Assembly: GCA_945862215.1 (NCBI GenBank)
Contig: CAMAXY010000001.1
Location: 1 to 64,000 of the forward strand
Direction: 5' to 3'
Length of the DNA stretch: 64,000 nt
Source: Singulisphaera sp. GP187
GTDB taxonomy: Bacteria > Planctomycetota > Phycisphaerae > Phycisphaerales > SM1A02
Every line of letters begins with the position of its first letter. Positions within the stretch are counted from its first letter, which is position 1. Position numbers and translations under genes: made by a program. This document shows, piece by piece, positions 8,528-16,862 of this stretch. Under the pieces are notes generated by a model, which had not been told where the DNA came from, did not search any database, and saw nothing but the letters and a program-made list of their open reading frames with translations.

Positions 8528-9370
8528 ATGGACACAAACCAAATGAAAAACACACCTATGCAAGCGCAACACTCTCGCCGAAGTCAATTTTCCTCCCAAT
8601 ATTCGGTCATTTATTGGGTTATTGGAATCTCTATAGTCGCCCTAGGTTTCGCCCAGTCCAAAGAACGGGTTTTTAAATACGCAGTCCACGATATGACTCG
8701 ACCCCAGCCGGCGATTGTCACCCCTGGGCCCGCTTGCCTCAGCAGCGCTCCGAGTGATGCCATTGTTCTCTTTGGCGGTAAAGATTTGTCCGCGTGGTCG
8801 AAAGCCGGAAGTGATGCACTCGTTGGTTGGACTGTGAAGGACGGAATCGTGACGATCGCTCCTGGGTCTGGAAACATCGCAACTCGCCAATCATTTGGCG
8901 ATTGCCAAGTTCACATTGAGTGGATGGTGCCCGCAGAACTGAAGTGCGAGAGTCAGCACGGATGTAACAGCGGGCTCTTTTTTCATTCTCGATACGAAAT
9001 TCAAATTCTGAACTCATCTGGAAATGTCACCTATGCGGATGGAATGGCCGGCTCGCTCTATGGCCAATATCCTCCGTTGGTCAATCCATGTCGTCCGCAA
9101 GGGGAATGGAATACATATGACGTTGTGTTTCGTGGTCCGCGCTTTGATGCATCGGCTGGAATTGTTCGGACAGCGACCGTCACTCTCATTTTCAACGGTG
9201 TTCTTGTGCAGGATGATGTAGAGCTTCTTGGTGCGACAGCTCATGGTGAGCATGCAACATATTCATCGCATCCAGACACGGGTCCAATCATGTTGCAAGA
9301 TCATGGCGATCCTTTGAAGTTTCGAAACATCTGGATTCGACCTCTTGGAAACCCGCAAGTTGCGGAGTAA
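8528..9370 (+). CDS. Exported DUF1080 (3-keto-disaccharide hydrolase-like) protein
   Basis: The 280-residue product has an N-terminal hydrophobic segment (VIYWVIGISIVALGFA, about residues 26-42), then a DUF1080 beta-sandwich. LFGGKDLSAW opens the domain, CNSGLFFHSRYEIQILNS is the core motif, GEWNTYDVVFRGPRF comes next, and PIMLQDHGDPLKFRNIWIRPL closes it. This order is diagnostic of the family, which is expanded in planctomycetes and linked to sugar breakdown; some members cleave 3-keto-glycosides. No Shine-Dalgarno sequence is obvious at 8528; ATG 8543 is an alternative. It is divergent from the PEP-CTERM-like gene. Confidence 0.88.
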   Translation: MDTNQMKNTPMQAQHSRRSQFSSQYSVIYWVIGISIVALGFAQSKERVFKYAVHDMTRPQPAIVTPGPACLSSAPSDAIVLFGGKDLSAWSKAGSDALVGWTVKDGIVTIAPGSGNIATRQSFGDCQVHIEWMVPAELKCESQHGCNSGLFFHSRYEIQILNSSGNVTYADGMAGSLYGQYPPLVNPCRPQGEWNTYDVVFRGPRFDASAGIVRTATVTLIFNGVLVQDDVELLGATAHGEHATYSSHPDTGPIMLQDHGDPLKFRNIWIRPLGNPQVAE

Positions 9371-9406
9371 TCCTGCGCTTTCTCCACCAATACACACGCT
9401 CGGCGA

Positions 9407-10831
9407 TCAGCCGATGGAATTGTTACGCAAGTTGTTGTGCGCGTTGTATGCAGCAACTTTGTAGCACTCCGCATATGTTGGATAGTTGAAAACGTTGGTC
9501 AAAAAGAAATCGAGTCCGCCTTTCAAGCGAAGGACTGCTTGGCCAATGTGAACCAATTCGGTTGCGTTGGATCCAAGAATGTGAACGCCAAGTAGGACTT
9601 TCGATTCACGGTGAAAAATCAGTTTCAGGAATCCGTCCGATGTTTCAGCGATTTTTCCTCGAGCGATTTCACTGTATCGCGCCACACCAATCTCATATGG
9701 CACTTTGTCGGCAGTCAATTTTTGCTCCGAAGCGCCAGCACTGCTCATTTCTGGGATTGAATAAATTCCATATGGATAGTCCTCTCCCATCGGACTGACA
9801 GGCGTCCCAAACATAACACATGCCGCGATGCGACCTTGAGCCGCGCTCGTCGCAGCAAGGGCTGGAAACCCGATCAAATCTCCTGCTGCAAAGATCGACG
9901 GAATTGCGGTTCGATAATTCTCGTCCACTTTAACTCGTCCGCGATTGTCCGAGGTGAGTCCTGCATCTTCAAGGTGCAATCCGTCTGTGCATCCTTGTCG
10001 ACCAGCGCAGACGAGAGCAACATCTCCGGTCATTCGCTTACCACTTTCAAGTTCAATAAGAACACGCCGAGGAGATTCTTCGATCACCGCAATCTTTGCC
10101 ACGGTCTCATTGCAGCGCATGATCATGTCTTGCGTCCGAAGTTCATGAATCATCTCGTCAACGGTTTCATGATCCATGAACGAAATTGGTCGGTCGGCGC
10201 GTTCAACCAGCGTGACCTTTGTTCCAAGAGTCGCGAAGAAAGATGCATATTCGATGCCAATCACTCCGCCTCCTACGACGATCATTGTTCGAGGGATTTC
10301 TCGCAGTGACGAAATGTTGTCACTGGTGAGAACAATCGGAAACTCTTCATTCGATTGGTCTGGGCATCCTGCAGGAATAACCGGCTTCGTCCCGCACGCC
10401 AAAAGAGTGAATGACGTTGTAATTTGTCGATCGCCATCGGGGCTGTCGATTGCGATTGTATTTGCATTGATAAAGGAAGCGAACCCATTGAAAATCTTGA
10501 CATTGTTTCTCAGGAGGTTGGAGCGGATCAATTGCTGCTCTTCTTGGATGACTGAGGAAACTCGATCGAGAAGCATTGGCATTGTCAATTGGATCGGATC
10601 TGCGCCTGCAGCTGAAAGTGATCGCTGAACCGTTCCTCTCTTGAGGCTGATGACGGCTTCACGAAAGGTCTTCGATGGCAGTGTTCCCAAATGAACTGAA
10701 ACGCCGCCAACACCCCTTTGTTTTTCGACAAGAGCGACTCGTTTGCCCAACTTTGCAGCTTGAATCGCAGCGTGCTGACCTGCGGGTCCACTGCCAATGA
10801 CGACGAGATCGAATTCATATGCGTTTTCCAT
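9407..10831 (-). CDS. sthA: Soluble pyridine nucleotide transhydrogenase
   Basis: The 474-residue flavoprotein is of the disulfide-reductase fold. VIGSGPAGQHAAIQAAKLG is the FAD dinucleotide motif. The region that carries the redox CxxxxC in lipoamide dehydrogenases reads GVSVHLGTLPSKTFREA, so the disulfide is absent, as in SthA. VVGGGVIGIEYASFFATLG is the NAD(P) motif and FAAGDLIGFPALAATSAAQG the FAD-closing motif, and the dimerisation domain ends with the YPTYAECYKVAA signature. It interconverts NADH/NADP+ and NAD+/NADPH. ATG 10831 is chosen over the in-frame codon at 10855. Divergent from the DUF2934 gene. Confidence 0.92.
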   Translation of the reverse strand: MENAYEFDLVVIGSGPAGQHAAIQAAKLGKRVALVEKQRGVGGVSVHLGTLPSKTFREAVISLKRGTVQRSLSAAGADPIQLTMPMLLDRVSSVIQEEQQLIRSNLLRNNVKIFNGFASFINANTIAIDSPDGDRQITTSFTLLACGTKPVIPAGCPDQSNEEFPIVLTSDNISSLREIPRTMIVVGGGVIGIEYASFFATLGTKVTLVERADRPISFMDHETVDEMIHELRTQDMIMRCNETVAKIAVIEESPRRVLIELESGKRMTGDVALVCAGRQGCTDGLHLEDAGLTSDNRGRVKVDENYRTAIPSIFAAGDLIGFPALAATSAAQGRIAACVMFGTPVSPMGEDYPYGIYSIPEMSSAGASEQKLTADKVPYEIGVARYSEIARGKIAETSDGFLKLIFHRESKVLLGVHILGSNATELVHIGQAVLRLKGGLDFFLTNVFNYPTYAECYKVAAYNAHNNLRNNSIG

Positions 10832-10916
10832 AAGCGTGCAAAGAGTAGCGAACAATGGTGACTGTCGGGTTCATAAACGATTGGCATCGAGAGGCTCAGG
10901 TGGATACCTTGATGTC

Positions 10917-11372
10917 GTGTCCAAACCTTTGCGAAAAAAAGCCGTTCAGAAAACGAAAGAGAGCACCAATAAAATGCCAACGAAAGTCCCTGTGAAGGCG
11001 GTCAGTAAGACGAAATCAAGTGGTTCGACGAAGCGCAAAGTTGCTACTTCGCTCACCATAACAAAGAGTCCGACAGCCAAGAAGAGTCCGGCAAAGAAGC
11101 CAGCGACATTCAAGAAACTAGCGACATCCAAGAAACCAGCAGTGGCAAAGAAGAAAACTGTTGCAAAGTCTCGTGCAAAGATTGTCGCGACAAAACCACT
11201 CAAGAGTTTTTCAATCGTTGAAACATCGCCAGCGAACTGGTCGCAAACAACCAATCGTCCATCCTTCGAACAAATTCGCTTGGCTGCCTATCACCGTTGG
11301 CTTCAGTCGGGTGGGCATGAAGGAGATAATTGGCTTTCTGCAGAACAGGATTTGCGGGGATCAAAGGAATGA
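10917..11372 (+). CDS. Lysine-rich histone-H1-like protein with C-terminal DUF2934 domain
   Basis: The 151-residue product has two parts. Residues 1 to about 95 are very rich in Lys, Ala, Pro, Thr and Ser, with repeats such as AKKSPAKKPA and TSKKPAVAKKK resembling the H1/HU-tail type of DNA-binding tail. Residues about 115-148 match DUF2934: IRLAAYHRWLQSGG followed by NWLSAEQDL. The start is uncertain: a GTG at 10917 with ggtgga upstream includes the whole basic region, and ATG 10974 is the alternative. The stop overlaps the next gene's ATG (ATGA at 11369-11372), so the two are probably translationally coupled. DNA or RNA binding is inference from composition. Confidence 0.75.
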   Translation: MSKPLRKKAVQKTKESTNKMPTKVPVKAVSKTKSSGSTKRKVATSLTITKSPTAKKSPAKKPATFKKLATSKKPAVAKKKTVAKSRAKIVATKPLKSFSIVETSPANWSQTTNRPSFEQIRLAAYHRWLQSGGHEGDNWLSAEQDLRGSKE

Positions 11373-12097
11373 TTCGAAGTCGAGTGGGGGTCGTTGGAAT
11401 GATGCTCGGATGCGGCACTGGTGTGGCAGTGGCAATCATTTTCGCTGGTGGCATTCGTGCCGACACTGCAAAGCAGGGAAGTACGCCTGCGCAAAAAGAT
11501 TCGCCACTTCAGCCCGACTCTTCACGGCCGAAGTGGACTGCGCTTTTCAATGGTCAGAACTTGGATGGATGGACGATTTTTCCCGCACAATCAAGTGATG
11601 CGCCCAAGGTTTGGAGTTTTCGCGAAGGCGTGTTGATCTGTGGTGGTTCTCCAGTTGGTTACATCCGAACGATCAAAGATTTCACCAATTTCGAATTGGA
11701 ACTCGAATGGCGATTTGATCCAAAGTTGGGTGCGGGAAATTCAGGAGTTCTCTTGCGCGTCGTCGTTCCCGATCAAGTGTGGCCAAAATCAATCGAGGCG
11801 CAACTTGAAAGCCGCAGCGCAGGCGACATCTGGAATATTGGCGAATTTCCGATGCATGCGGAGCCAAGCCGAACCGACGGACGCCACACGACAAAGGTCA
11901 ACCCAACCAACGAAAAGCCACTTGGGGAGTGGAATAAATACGCAATTCTGCTTGATCACGGTCGGCTTGAATTGCGTGTGAATGGCGAATTGCAAAATGT
12001 CGCTCAGGATTGCGAAGTTGTCGCCGGGAAAATCGGCCTGCAATCCGAAGGTGCGCACATCGAATTCCGAAACATGCGTATTCGAACGTTGCCGTAA
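11369..12097 (+). CDS. Secreted DUF1080 (3-keto-disaccharide hydrolase-like) protein
   Basis: The 242-residue protein has a signal peptide (residues 1 to about 32) and one DUF1080 domain. WTALFNGQNLDGWTIF opens it, FELELEWRFDPKLGAGNSGVLLR is the core strand pair, GEWNKYAILLDHGRLELRVNG is the middle motif, and IGLQSEGAHIEFRNMRIRTL closes it. It is a better family match than the protein at 8528. ATG 11369 overlaps the upstream stop and has aaagga before it. Likely periplasmic or surface carbohydrate-related function; the substrate cannot be told. Confidence 0.9.
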   Translation: MIRSRVGVVGMMLGCGTGVAVAIIFAGGIRADTAKQGSTPAQKDSPLQPDSSRPKWTALFNGQNLDGWTIFPAQSSDAPKVWSFREGVLICGGSPVGYIRTIKDFTNFELELEWRFDPKLGAGNSGVLLRVVVPDQVWPKSIEAQLESRSAGDIWNIGEFPMHAEPSRTDGRHTTKVNPTNEKPLGEWNKYAILLDHGRLELRVNGELQNVAQDCEVVAGKIGLQSEGAHIEFRNMRIRTLP

Positions 12098-12128
12098 TTC
12101 GATCTCGGCAAAAACTTCACAGAGCGAT

Positions 12129-13244
12129 TCAACCGTTGCGGCGCATGAAGTCTCTCATAAATTGCGCGAGTGCTTTGCTGGCTTCGATCGGCATTGCGTT
12201 GTACATCGATGCTCGGATCCCGCCTGCATCGCGGTGACCAATGAGTCCATCGAGTTCGGCATCTGTTGCTTCTTGGGCAAATTTTTGGTCGAGATCTTCG
12301 TTCTTGAGTCGGAAGGAAACGTTGATTGCCGATCGACATTCCAAACGACTGAGTCCGCGATAGAAACCTCCAGAGCCATCAATTTCTTTATAGATGACAG
12401 CAGCTTTCGCATCATTTCGTTTTTCCATTTCACGGGTTCCGCCTTGATCGATCATCCAGCGAAACATCAAGCCTGCAGCGTGAATCGCAAATGTCGGCGG
12501 TGTATTGATGCGACTTCCTGCATCAAGATGCGCGGTATATGAAAACATCGATGGAAGTTTGCGGACTGGTTTTCGAATCACTTCTTTGTGGGCAATGATG
12601 ACACACATGCCAGCGACGCCAAAATTCTTTTGGCCTGCGGCATAGACCAGTGCATGCTTCTTCCAATCCATCGGTCGCCCAAAGATTTCGCTGCTTGCAT
12701 CGCAAACCAGTGGCGTTCCAGGCGCAGGAGTGGGAGGAAGGTGAAAACGTGTTCCGTGCACCGTGTTGTTCGAGCAATAGTGCATGTACGCAGCGCCAGG
12801 CGTTGGGATCATTTCGCCAGCAACTGGGACATGGTCATAGTGAAATTTCTTTCCTTCGAAAGGAACTGCAATGGTTGCGGTTGGAACTGCATCGCGTGCT
12901 TCAATGATCGCCTTTGCGGACCAGATTTCCGTGTCGGGATAGTCCGCGGTTGCTCCGTCTGGAATCAGATTGAGAGCAATGAGAGAAAACTGGACTGTTG
13001 CGCCGCCTGGCACAAAAATGATTTCGTAGTCATTTGGAATCTCGCCAAGTTGTCGGCAAGAATCGATCGCATCGCCAAGCACTCGATCGAATGTTGGCAT
13101 GCGATGGCTGTGCTCGAGAATTCCAATCCCCGTCGAGTCGACATTGATCAGGTCATCGCCGAGCTGCGCCAAAACCTCTGGAGGCATTGTTGCTGGTCCT
13201 GCGGAAAAGTTCCATATACGCTTTGTTTTGAGTTGAGTTTTCAT
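12129..13244 (-). CDS. serC: Phosphoserine aminotransferase
   Basis: The 371-residue PLP enzyme starts at ATG 13244 (MKTQLKTKRIWNFSAGP). WNFSAGPATMPPEVL is the family opening, FVPGGATVQFSLIALNL binds the cofactor phosphate, LVCDASSEIFGRPMDW holds the PLP-ring Asp, and the Schiff-base Lys is in AAGQKNFGVAG. It converts 3-phosphohydroxypyruvate plus glutamate to phosphoserine and 2-oxoglutarate, and may also serve pyridoxal phosphate synthesis (pdxJ is elsewhere in this window). It is third in a DUF1015 - serA-like - serC unit, 7 bases after the serA-like stop. Confidence 0.94.
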   Translation of the reverse strand: MKTQLKTKRIWNFSAGPATMPPEVLAQLGDDLINVDSTGIGILEHSHRMPTFDRVLGDAIDSCRQLGEIPNDYEIIFVPGGATVQFSLIALNLIPDGATADYPDTEIWSAKAIIEARDAVPTATIAVPFEGKKFHYDHVPVAGEMIPTPGAAYMHYCSNNTVHGTRFHLPPTPAPGTPLVCDASSEIFGRPMDWKKHALVYAAGQKNFGVAGMCVIIAHKEVIRKPVRKLPSMFSYTAHLDAGSRINTPPTFAIHAAGLMFRWMIDQGGTREMEKRNDAKAAVIYKEIDGSGGFYRGLSRLECRSAINVSFRLKNEDLDQKFAQEATDAELDGLIGHRDAGGIRASMYNAMPIEASKALAQFMRDFMRRNG

Positions 13245-13251
13245 AAGTTGA

Positions 13252-14523
13252 TCACGCTGAAATTGGGGAGCGATGAATAGCTTGAACGCTGACTCCCAGA
13301 ACATGTGGGGCCTGTTGAATAGCAGTGATGTGCCCTTCGGTTGGAGTTTCATTGAGATGAATGCGTGCGATCCCCGCGTCGCCTCCTGCACAAATAACGT
13401 TTTCCATTTCTTCGACATTGATGCCAGCTTTTCCAATCACCTCGAAGATTCCAGCAAGAACTCCAGGACGATTCAAGTGCCTCACGTGGATCAATGTCAC
13501 CGCGCTACTTTCGGTTGTTCGATTGACGCAACCGCTGACGGTTCCATGTTCGAGCCACTGACGGATGATGCGCACAACTTCATGATCAACTGCTTCTCGA
13601 GCTTGCTCTGTCATCGCACCAGATTGCATTGTGCTATAGATGCCGGGCTGTTGGACGAGTTCCAAGATTCCAGCTTTTGATTCTGTCGATTCCACATATT
13701 CATGCAGATCAAGCCCAGCGCGAATGCCCTTTGTTCTTACGGCATTCAGCAGAGCCTTTTGATCAACGACTTTTCCAAGACTTGTATTGATCACGGTTGC
13801 GCCTGGTCGCAGTGCATTGAAAAACTTTTCTCCAAGCAGTCCGTCCGAGTCTTCGTTTGCAGTCACACTGACGCTGACGACATCAGACAACTTGGCAAGA
13901 TTGACAAGATTTGCGCAATAATCAATGCCAAGCGCATCGCATCGCTCTTCGGTGATGTTGCGACTCCACGCAACGACATGCATTCCAAATGCACTGCCGC
14001 GCCGCGCGATTTCTTGACCAACTTGTCCAAGTCCGATGATTCCCAAAGTCCGGCCAGCCAATCCGGATGCGTCGGCGATTCGATCTCGATTCCATTGGCC
14101 TGTACGAATCGCATTGACCTGATCTGGAAGTTGGCGATCACATCCCAAGATCAGAGCCCACGCCAATTCTGCGACAGCCATCGCGCTTCGCCCTGGACAA
14201 TGTGCGACGAAGATTCCTCGCTTGCTGGCCGCATCGATATCGACATGATCGGTTGATGGGCCTGTGCAGATGACTAACCCGAGTCTTACATTGGCATTCA
14301 AAACGGCTTCAGTGACTTTCGTGGTGCGCGTGACCAGAATGTCTGGTTCCAGATCGCGTACTGCAAGTTCGAGCGTGGCGGAAGAAAGAAGTTGATTGAA
14401 GATTACATCGCAACCTGCGGCGCGAAGGCCGTCGATTCCATGCTGACCAAACTGGTCGATCACCAACACGCGCGAGGCGAGAGCCAGCGGTGTTGCAAAC
14501 GCATTTGGATCTGGATCGTTCAT
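13252..14523 (-). CDS. SerA-like 2-hydroxyacid dehydrogenase with ACT domain and altered active site
   Basis: The 423-residue protein has a substrate-binding domain, an NAD-binding domain (GIIGLGQVGQEIARRG) and a C-terminal ACT domain (about residues 345-423, LIHVRHLNRPGVLAGIF), which is the short SerA layout. In D-3-phosphoglycerate dehydrogenases the catalytic Arg is in IN(T/A)SRG and the catalytic His in TPHIGG. Here those positions read INTSLG and STMQSGA, so Arg is Leu and His appears to be Gln. Operon position next to serC argues for a serine-pathway role; residue changes argue against standard catalysis. ATG 14523 overlaps the DUF1015 stop (ATGA). Confidence 0.85.
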   Translation of the reverse strand: MNDPDPNAFATPLALASRVLVIDQFGQHGIDGLRAAGCDVIFNQLLSSATLELAVRDLEPDILVTRTTKVTEAVLNANVRLGLVICTGPSTDHVDIDAASKRGIFVAHCPGRSAMAVAELAWALILGCDRQLPDQVNAIRTGQWNRDRIADASGLAGRTLGIIGLGQVGQEIARRGSAFGMHVVAWSRNITEERCDALGIDYCANLVNLAKLSDVVSVSVTANEDSDGLLGEKFFNALRPGATVINTSLGKVVDQKALLNAVRTKGIRAGLDLHEYVESTESKAGILELVQQPGIYSTMQSGAMTEQAREAVDHEVVRIIRQWLEHGTVSGCVNRTTESSAVTLIHVRHLNRPGVLAGIFEVIGKAGINVEEMENVICAGGDAGIARIHLNETPTEGHITAIQQAPHVLGVSVQAIHRSPISA

Positions 14524-15773
14524 GCGTTGGATGGTAACTCGACATCGTCGTGCAGCGCAAAGGAATGCACGAAGAGTCCGCTTCGAATCTTGGGATCGAA
14601 CCATGTTGACTTCGGCGGCATGATGAGATTTGCGCCTGCGATATTGATTAATTCTTCGATCGATGTTGCGTGCATTGCAAATGCGATATCGCATCGACCT
14701 GCCAAGACCGAGGCAGAAAGATCTTCTGTCGAGCAACCGCCAAGAAAAGAGATGCGCTGGTCTGTTCTTTCGTCAGTGATTCCGAGTATTGGAGCAAGAA
14801 CAACTTTGGAAATTCGCACAACATCGAGTTGATCCAATGCCGAATCCCCAGTTGTTGGTGGGAATCGAAATCTCCACCATGTCTTGTTCACGAAGATGCC
14901 GACTTCTCCGCGACTCGCAGGCGCGGGCCCAACGCTTTCGCCGATTGGTTCCAACAATCCAGTTGCGGCAAGTTTTCGTTCGACATCTTCGCTTGTTTGA
15001 CCTGGCGCAAATCGCGCGAGTCGGTGATATGGCAAGATGACCAGTTCTTCTCCAGGAAAAACAACCGCAGGAAAACGCTGTGACTCATGGTCAGCTGATA
15101 CGCCAAATGAGTTGCGCATATGTTCAGCGACACGCGTTGCTGCGGCACAGCGATGGTGTCCATCAGCGATATACATGCGTTGGATGTCTTGAAAAATCTT
15201 CGTGTATGGATCAATTTCTTGCACCGACCAAAGTGTGTGAGTGACTCCATCCTTCGCTGCGAAATGCAGAAGTGGGCGGTGATTCATGTCGCGAGAGAGT
15301 TGGCGAAGGAACTCGTTCTGTCCCATCACTGTCAAGAGCACAGGCTCGCAGTGCGCTTCAGATGCGAGCATGTGTTCCATTCGATCAAGTTCTTTTTCTG
15401 GTCGAGTCAATTCGTGGCGACGAATATCTCCGCTCTTGTAATCTTCGACATCGACGCAGCACACAAGTCCCGCTTGCCTTCGTCCGCCGCGTGCTTGTCG
15501 ATAGACATACAAACTTGCTGTCGAATCTCGCGTCATCAACTTGCGTGCGATGAGATCTTGCAGATTTTCTTGTCCTCGCCGATACACAACCGGTGAGTGC
15601 GGATCTTGTTCGGTGGAAAAGTCGACCTCGGGGCGGATGACCCGCATAAAATTATTTGTCTTCGTGGCGAATTGAACAGCTTCCGAGCGATCAACAACGT
15701 CATACGGAGGGCATGAGACTTCCGAGGCACGGTGGGCAGGGGTTCGAATTGCCGAAAAGGGGTGAATTCGCAT
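14520..15773 (-). CDS. DUF1015 family protein, first gene of the ser operon
   Basis: The 417-residue protein is recognisable as DUF1015 (COG4198): RIHPFSAIRTPAHRASEVSC with PPYDVVDRSEA at the start, NNFMRVIRPEVDF, SLYVYRQ, the central YIADGHHRCAAATRVAEHM, and FLGGCSTEDL near the end. YIADGHHR is the most conserved family motif and looks like a catalytic or nucleotide-handling site. The biochemical role is not established to my knowledge, but the family is repeatedly found beside serA and serC, as here. No serB-like phosphatase is in the window, so a role in phosphoserine/serine interconversion is a guess only. Its stop overlaps the next start. Confidence 0.88.
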   Translation of the reverse strand: MRIHPFSAIRTPAHRASEVSCPPYDVVDRSEAVQFATKTNNFMRVIRPEVDFSTEQDPHSPVVYRRGQENLQDLIARKLMTRDSTASLYVYRQARGGRRQAGLVCCVDVEDYKSGDIRRHELTRPEKELDRMEHMLASEAHCEPVLLTVMGQNEFLRQLSRDMNHRPLLHFAAKDGVTHTLWSVQEIDPYTKIFQDIQRMYIADGHHRCAAATRVAEHMRNSFGVSADHESQRFPAVVFPGEELVILPYHRLARFAPGQTSEDVERKLAATGLLEPIGESVGPAPASRGEVGIFVNKTWWRFRFPPTTGDSALDQLDVVRISKVVLAPILGITDERTDQRISFLGGCSTEDLSASVLAGRCDIAFAMHATSIEELINIAGANLIMPPKSTWFDPKIRSGLFVHSFALHDDVELPSNA

Positions 15774-15852
15774 TGAATCGGGGAAGTGTATCGAAGGTGG
15801 GGGCGAAAAATTTGAAAGTTGGCTGAAGTCGGGTCATTTGGGGGCCGAATGG

Positions 15853-16797
15853 ATGTTCGAAATGCAAGATCAGCCTCCAATATCGTTCTTGACCACCCTG
15901 ATTGAAGCGAAGGAATCAGAATCGGCTGGTCATTGCATTCGGGTGGGATCGATTGCTGCGGGGATTGCGATGGCGATTGGACTCGAGTCGGGCCAGGTCG
16001 AGTCCATTCGTGCAACTGCGCAGATTCATGACTTGGGAAAGATCACAATTCCCGATGAAATCCTGATGAAACCAGGGCGGTTGACGAACGAAGAATTCGG
16101 AATCATTCGTCGACATCCAGCAGCGGGAGATCGCCTCTTGTCCGCGTTTCCAGAACTCGAATTCGCACGCAGCGGAGTTCTCTTTCATCACGAAAGATGG
16201 GACGGTCACGGGTATCCATCTCGGCTGGGTGGAAGCGACATTCCGCTTTTCTCTCGAATCATCTGTATTGCCGACAGCTTCGACGCAATGTGCACCAATC
16301 GTCCATATTCCAAAGCGCGTTCACCGCGGGAGGCGGTGCATGAGATTATTCGTTGCGCTGGAGGACAATTCGACCCAGACCTTTCAATTGCATTCGCAGA
16401 CACGTTTGAGAAAAGTGACTCGATCACCGCAATCAAAGAAGAATGGATAGTTGGATTGGACAAGCAGCGAATCCGTGATAGTCTTATTGGTGTAGTGGCG
16501 ACGGATCGCCTTGGGGGCGACCGAGAGCGCAACAGTGCAAGGAGATGGCACATGTTTGAAAAATCAGCACCATTAGTATCACTTGTCGCAAGAAGTCTTT
16601 CTAGTTTCGAACGACTCATCTTGGAATTGCATTACATCGATCGTCTGCCTTGCTCAGAAATTTCCGAGGTTCTGGAAGTCACCGAGAAACAAGTCAATCT
16701 GACTTTGGCAGATATTCGCGGTCGCATTAACGGTGTGCGTAGATCTTTTGTTGACACCCTGATCGAGAATGCTGCGCCAGTCGAGCAGATGGGGTGA
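15853..16797 (+). CDS. HD-GYP domain protein fused to a sigma-70 region 4-like helix-turn-helix
   Basis: The protein has 314 residues. Residues about 10-185 form an HD-GYP domain with an intact core: AGHCIRVG, IHDLGKITIPDEIL, HHERWDGHGYP, and IADSFDAMCTNRPY. HD-GYP enzymes hydrolyse cyclic di-GMP. Residues about 250-300, SSFERLILELHYIDRLPCSE onward, match the two-helix pattern of sigma factor region 4 (LxLHYxxxLxxxEIxEVLxVxExxVxxxLxxxRxRI). No receiver, PAS or membrane segment is present. The start at ATG 15853 (ggggg upstream) is preferred over a TTG at 15838. Fusion suggests c-di-GMP turnover tied to DNA binding or to sigma-like regulation (inference). Confidence 0.82.
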   Translation: MFEMQDQPPISFLTTLIEAKESESAGHCIRVGSIAAGIAMAIGLESGQVESIRATAQIHDLGKITIPDEILMKPGRLTNEEFGIIRRHPAAGDRLLSAFPELEFARSGVLFHHERWDGHGYPSRLGGSDIPLFSRIICIADSFDAMCTNRPYSKARSPREAVHEIIRCAGGQFDPDLSIAFADTFEKSDSITAIKEEWIVGLDKQRIRDSLIGVVATDRLGGDRERNSARRWHMFEKSAPLVSLVARSLSSFERLILELHYIDRLPCSEISEVLEVTEKQVNLTLADIRGRINGVRRSFVDTLIENAAPVEQMG

Positions 16798-16862
16798 GCG
16801 AATCAGATAAGTTGGCGTGTATCGCTTTGCCTGTAAATTCCGCAGGAAAACGACCTTTGAAT

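Noticed and set aside
9395-9412. Small hairpin tcggc-gatca-gccga at the end of sthA
   Set aside because: Only 5 bp, overlaps the stop codon, and no T-run follows; not enough for a terminator call.
10797-10916. Upstream extension of the DUF2934 frame from ATG 10797
   Set aside because: It overlaps the sthA start and lacks the Lys-rich composition that begins after 10917.
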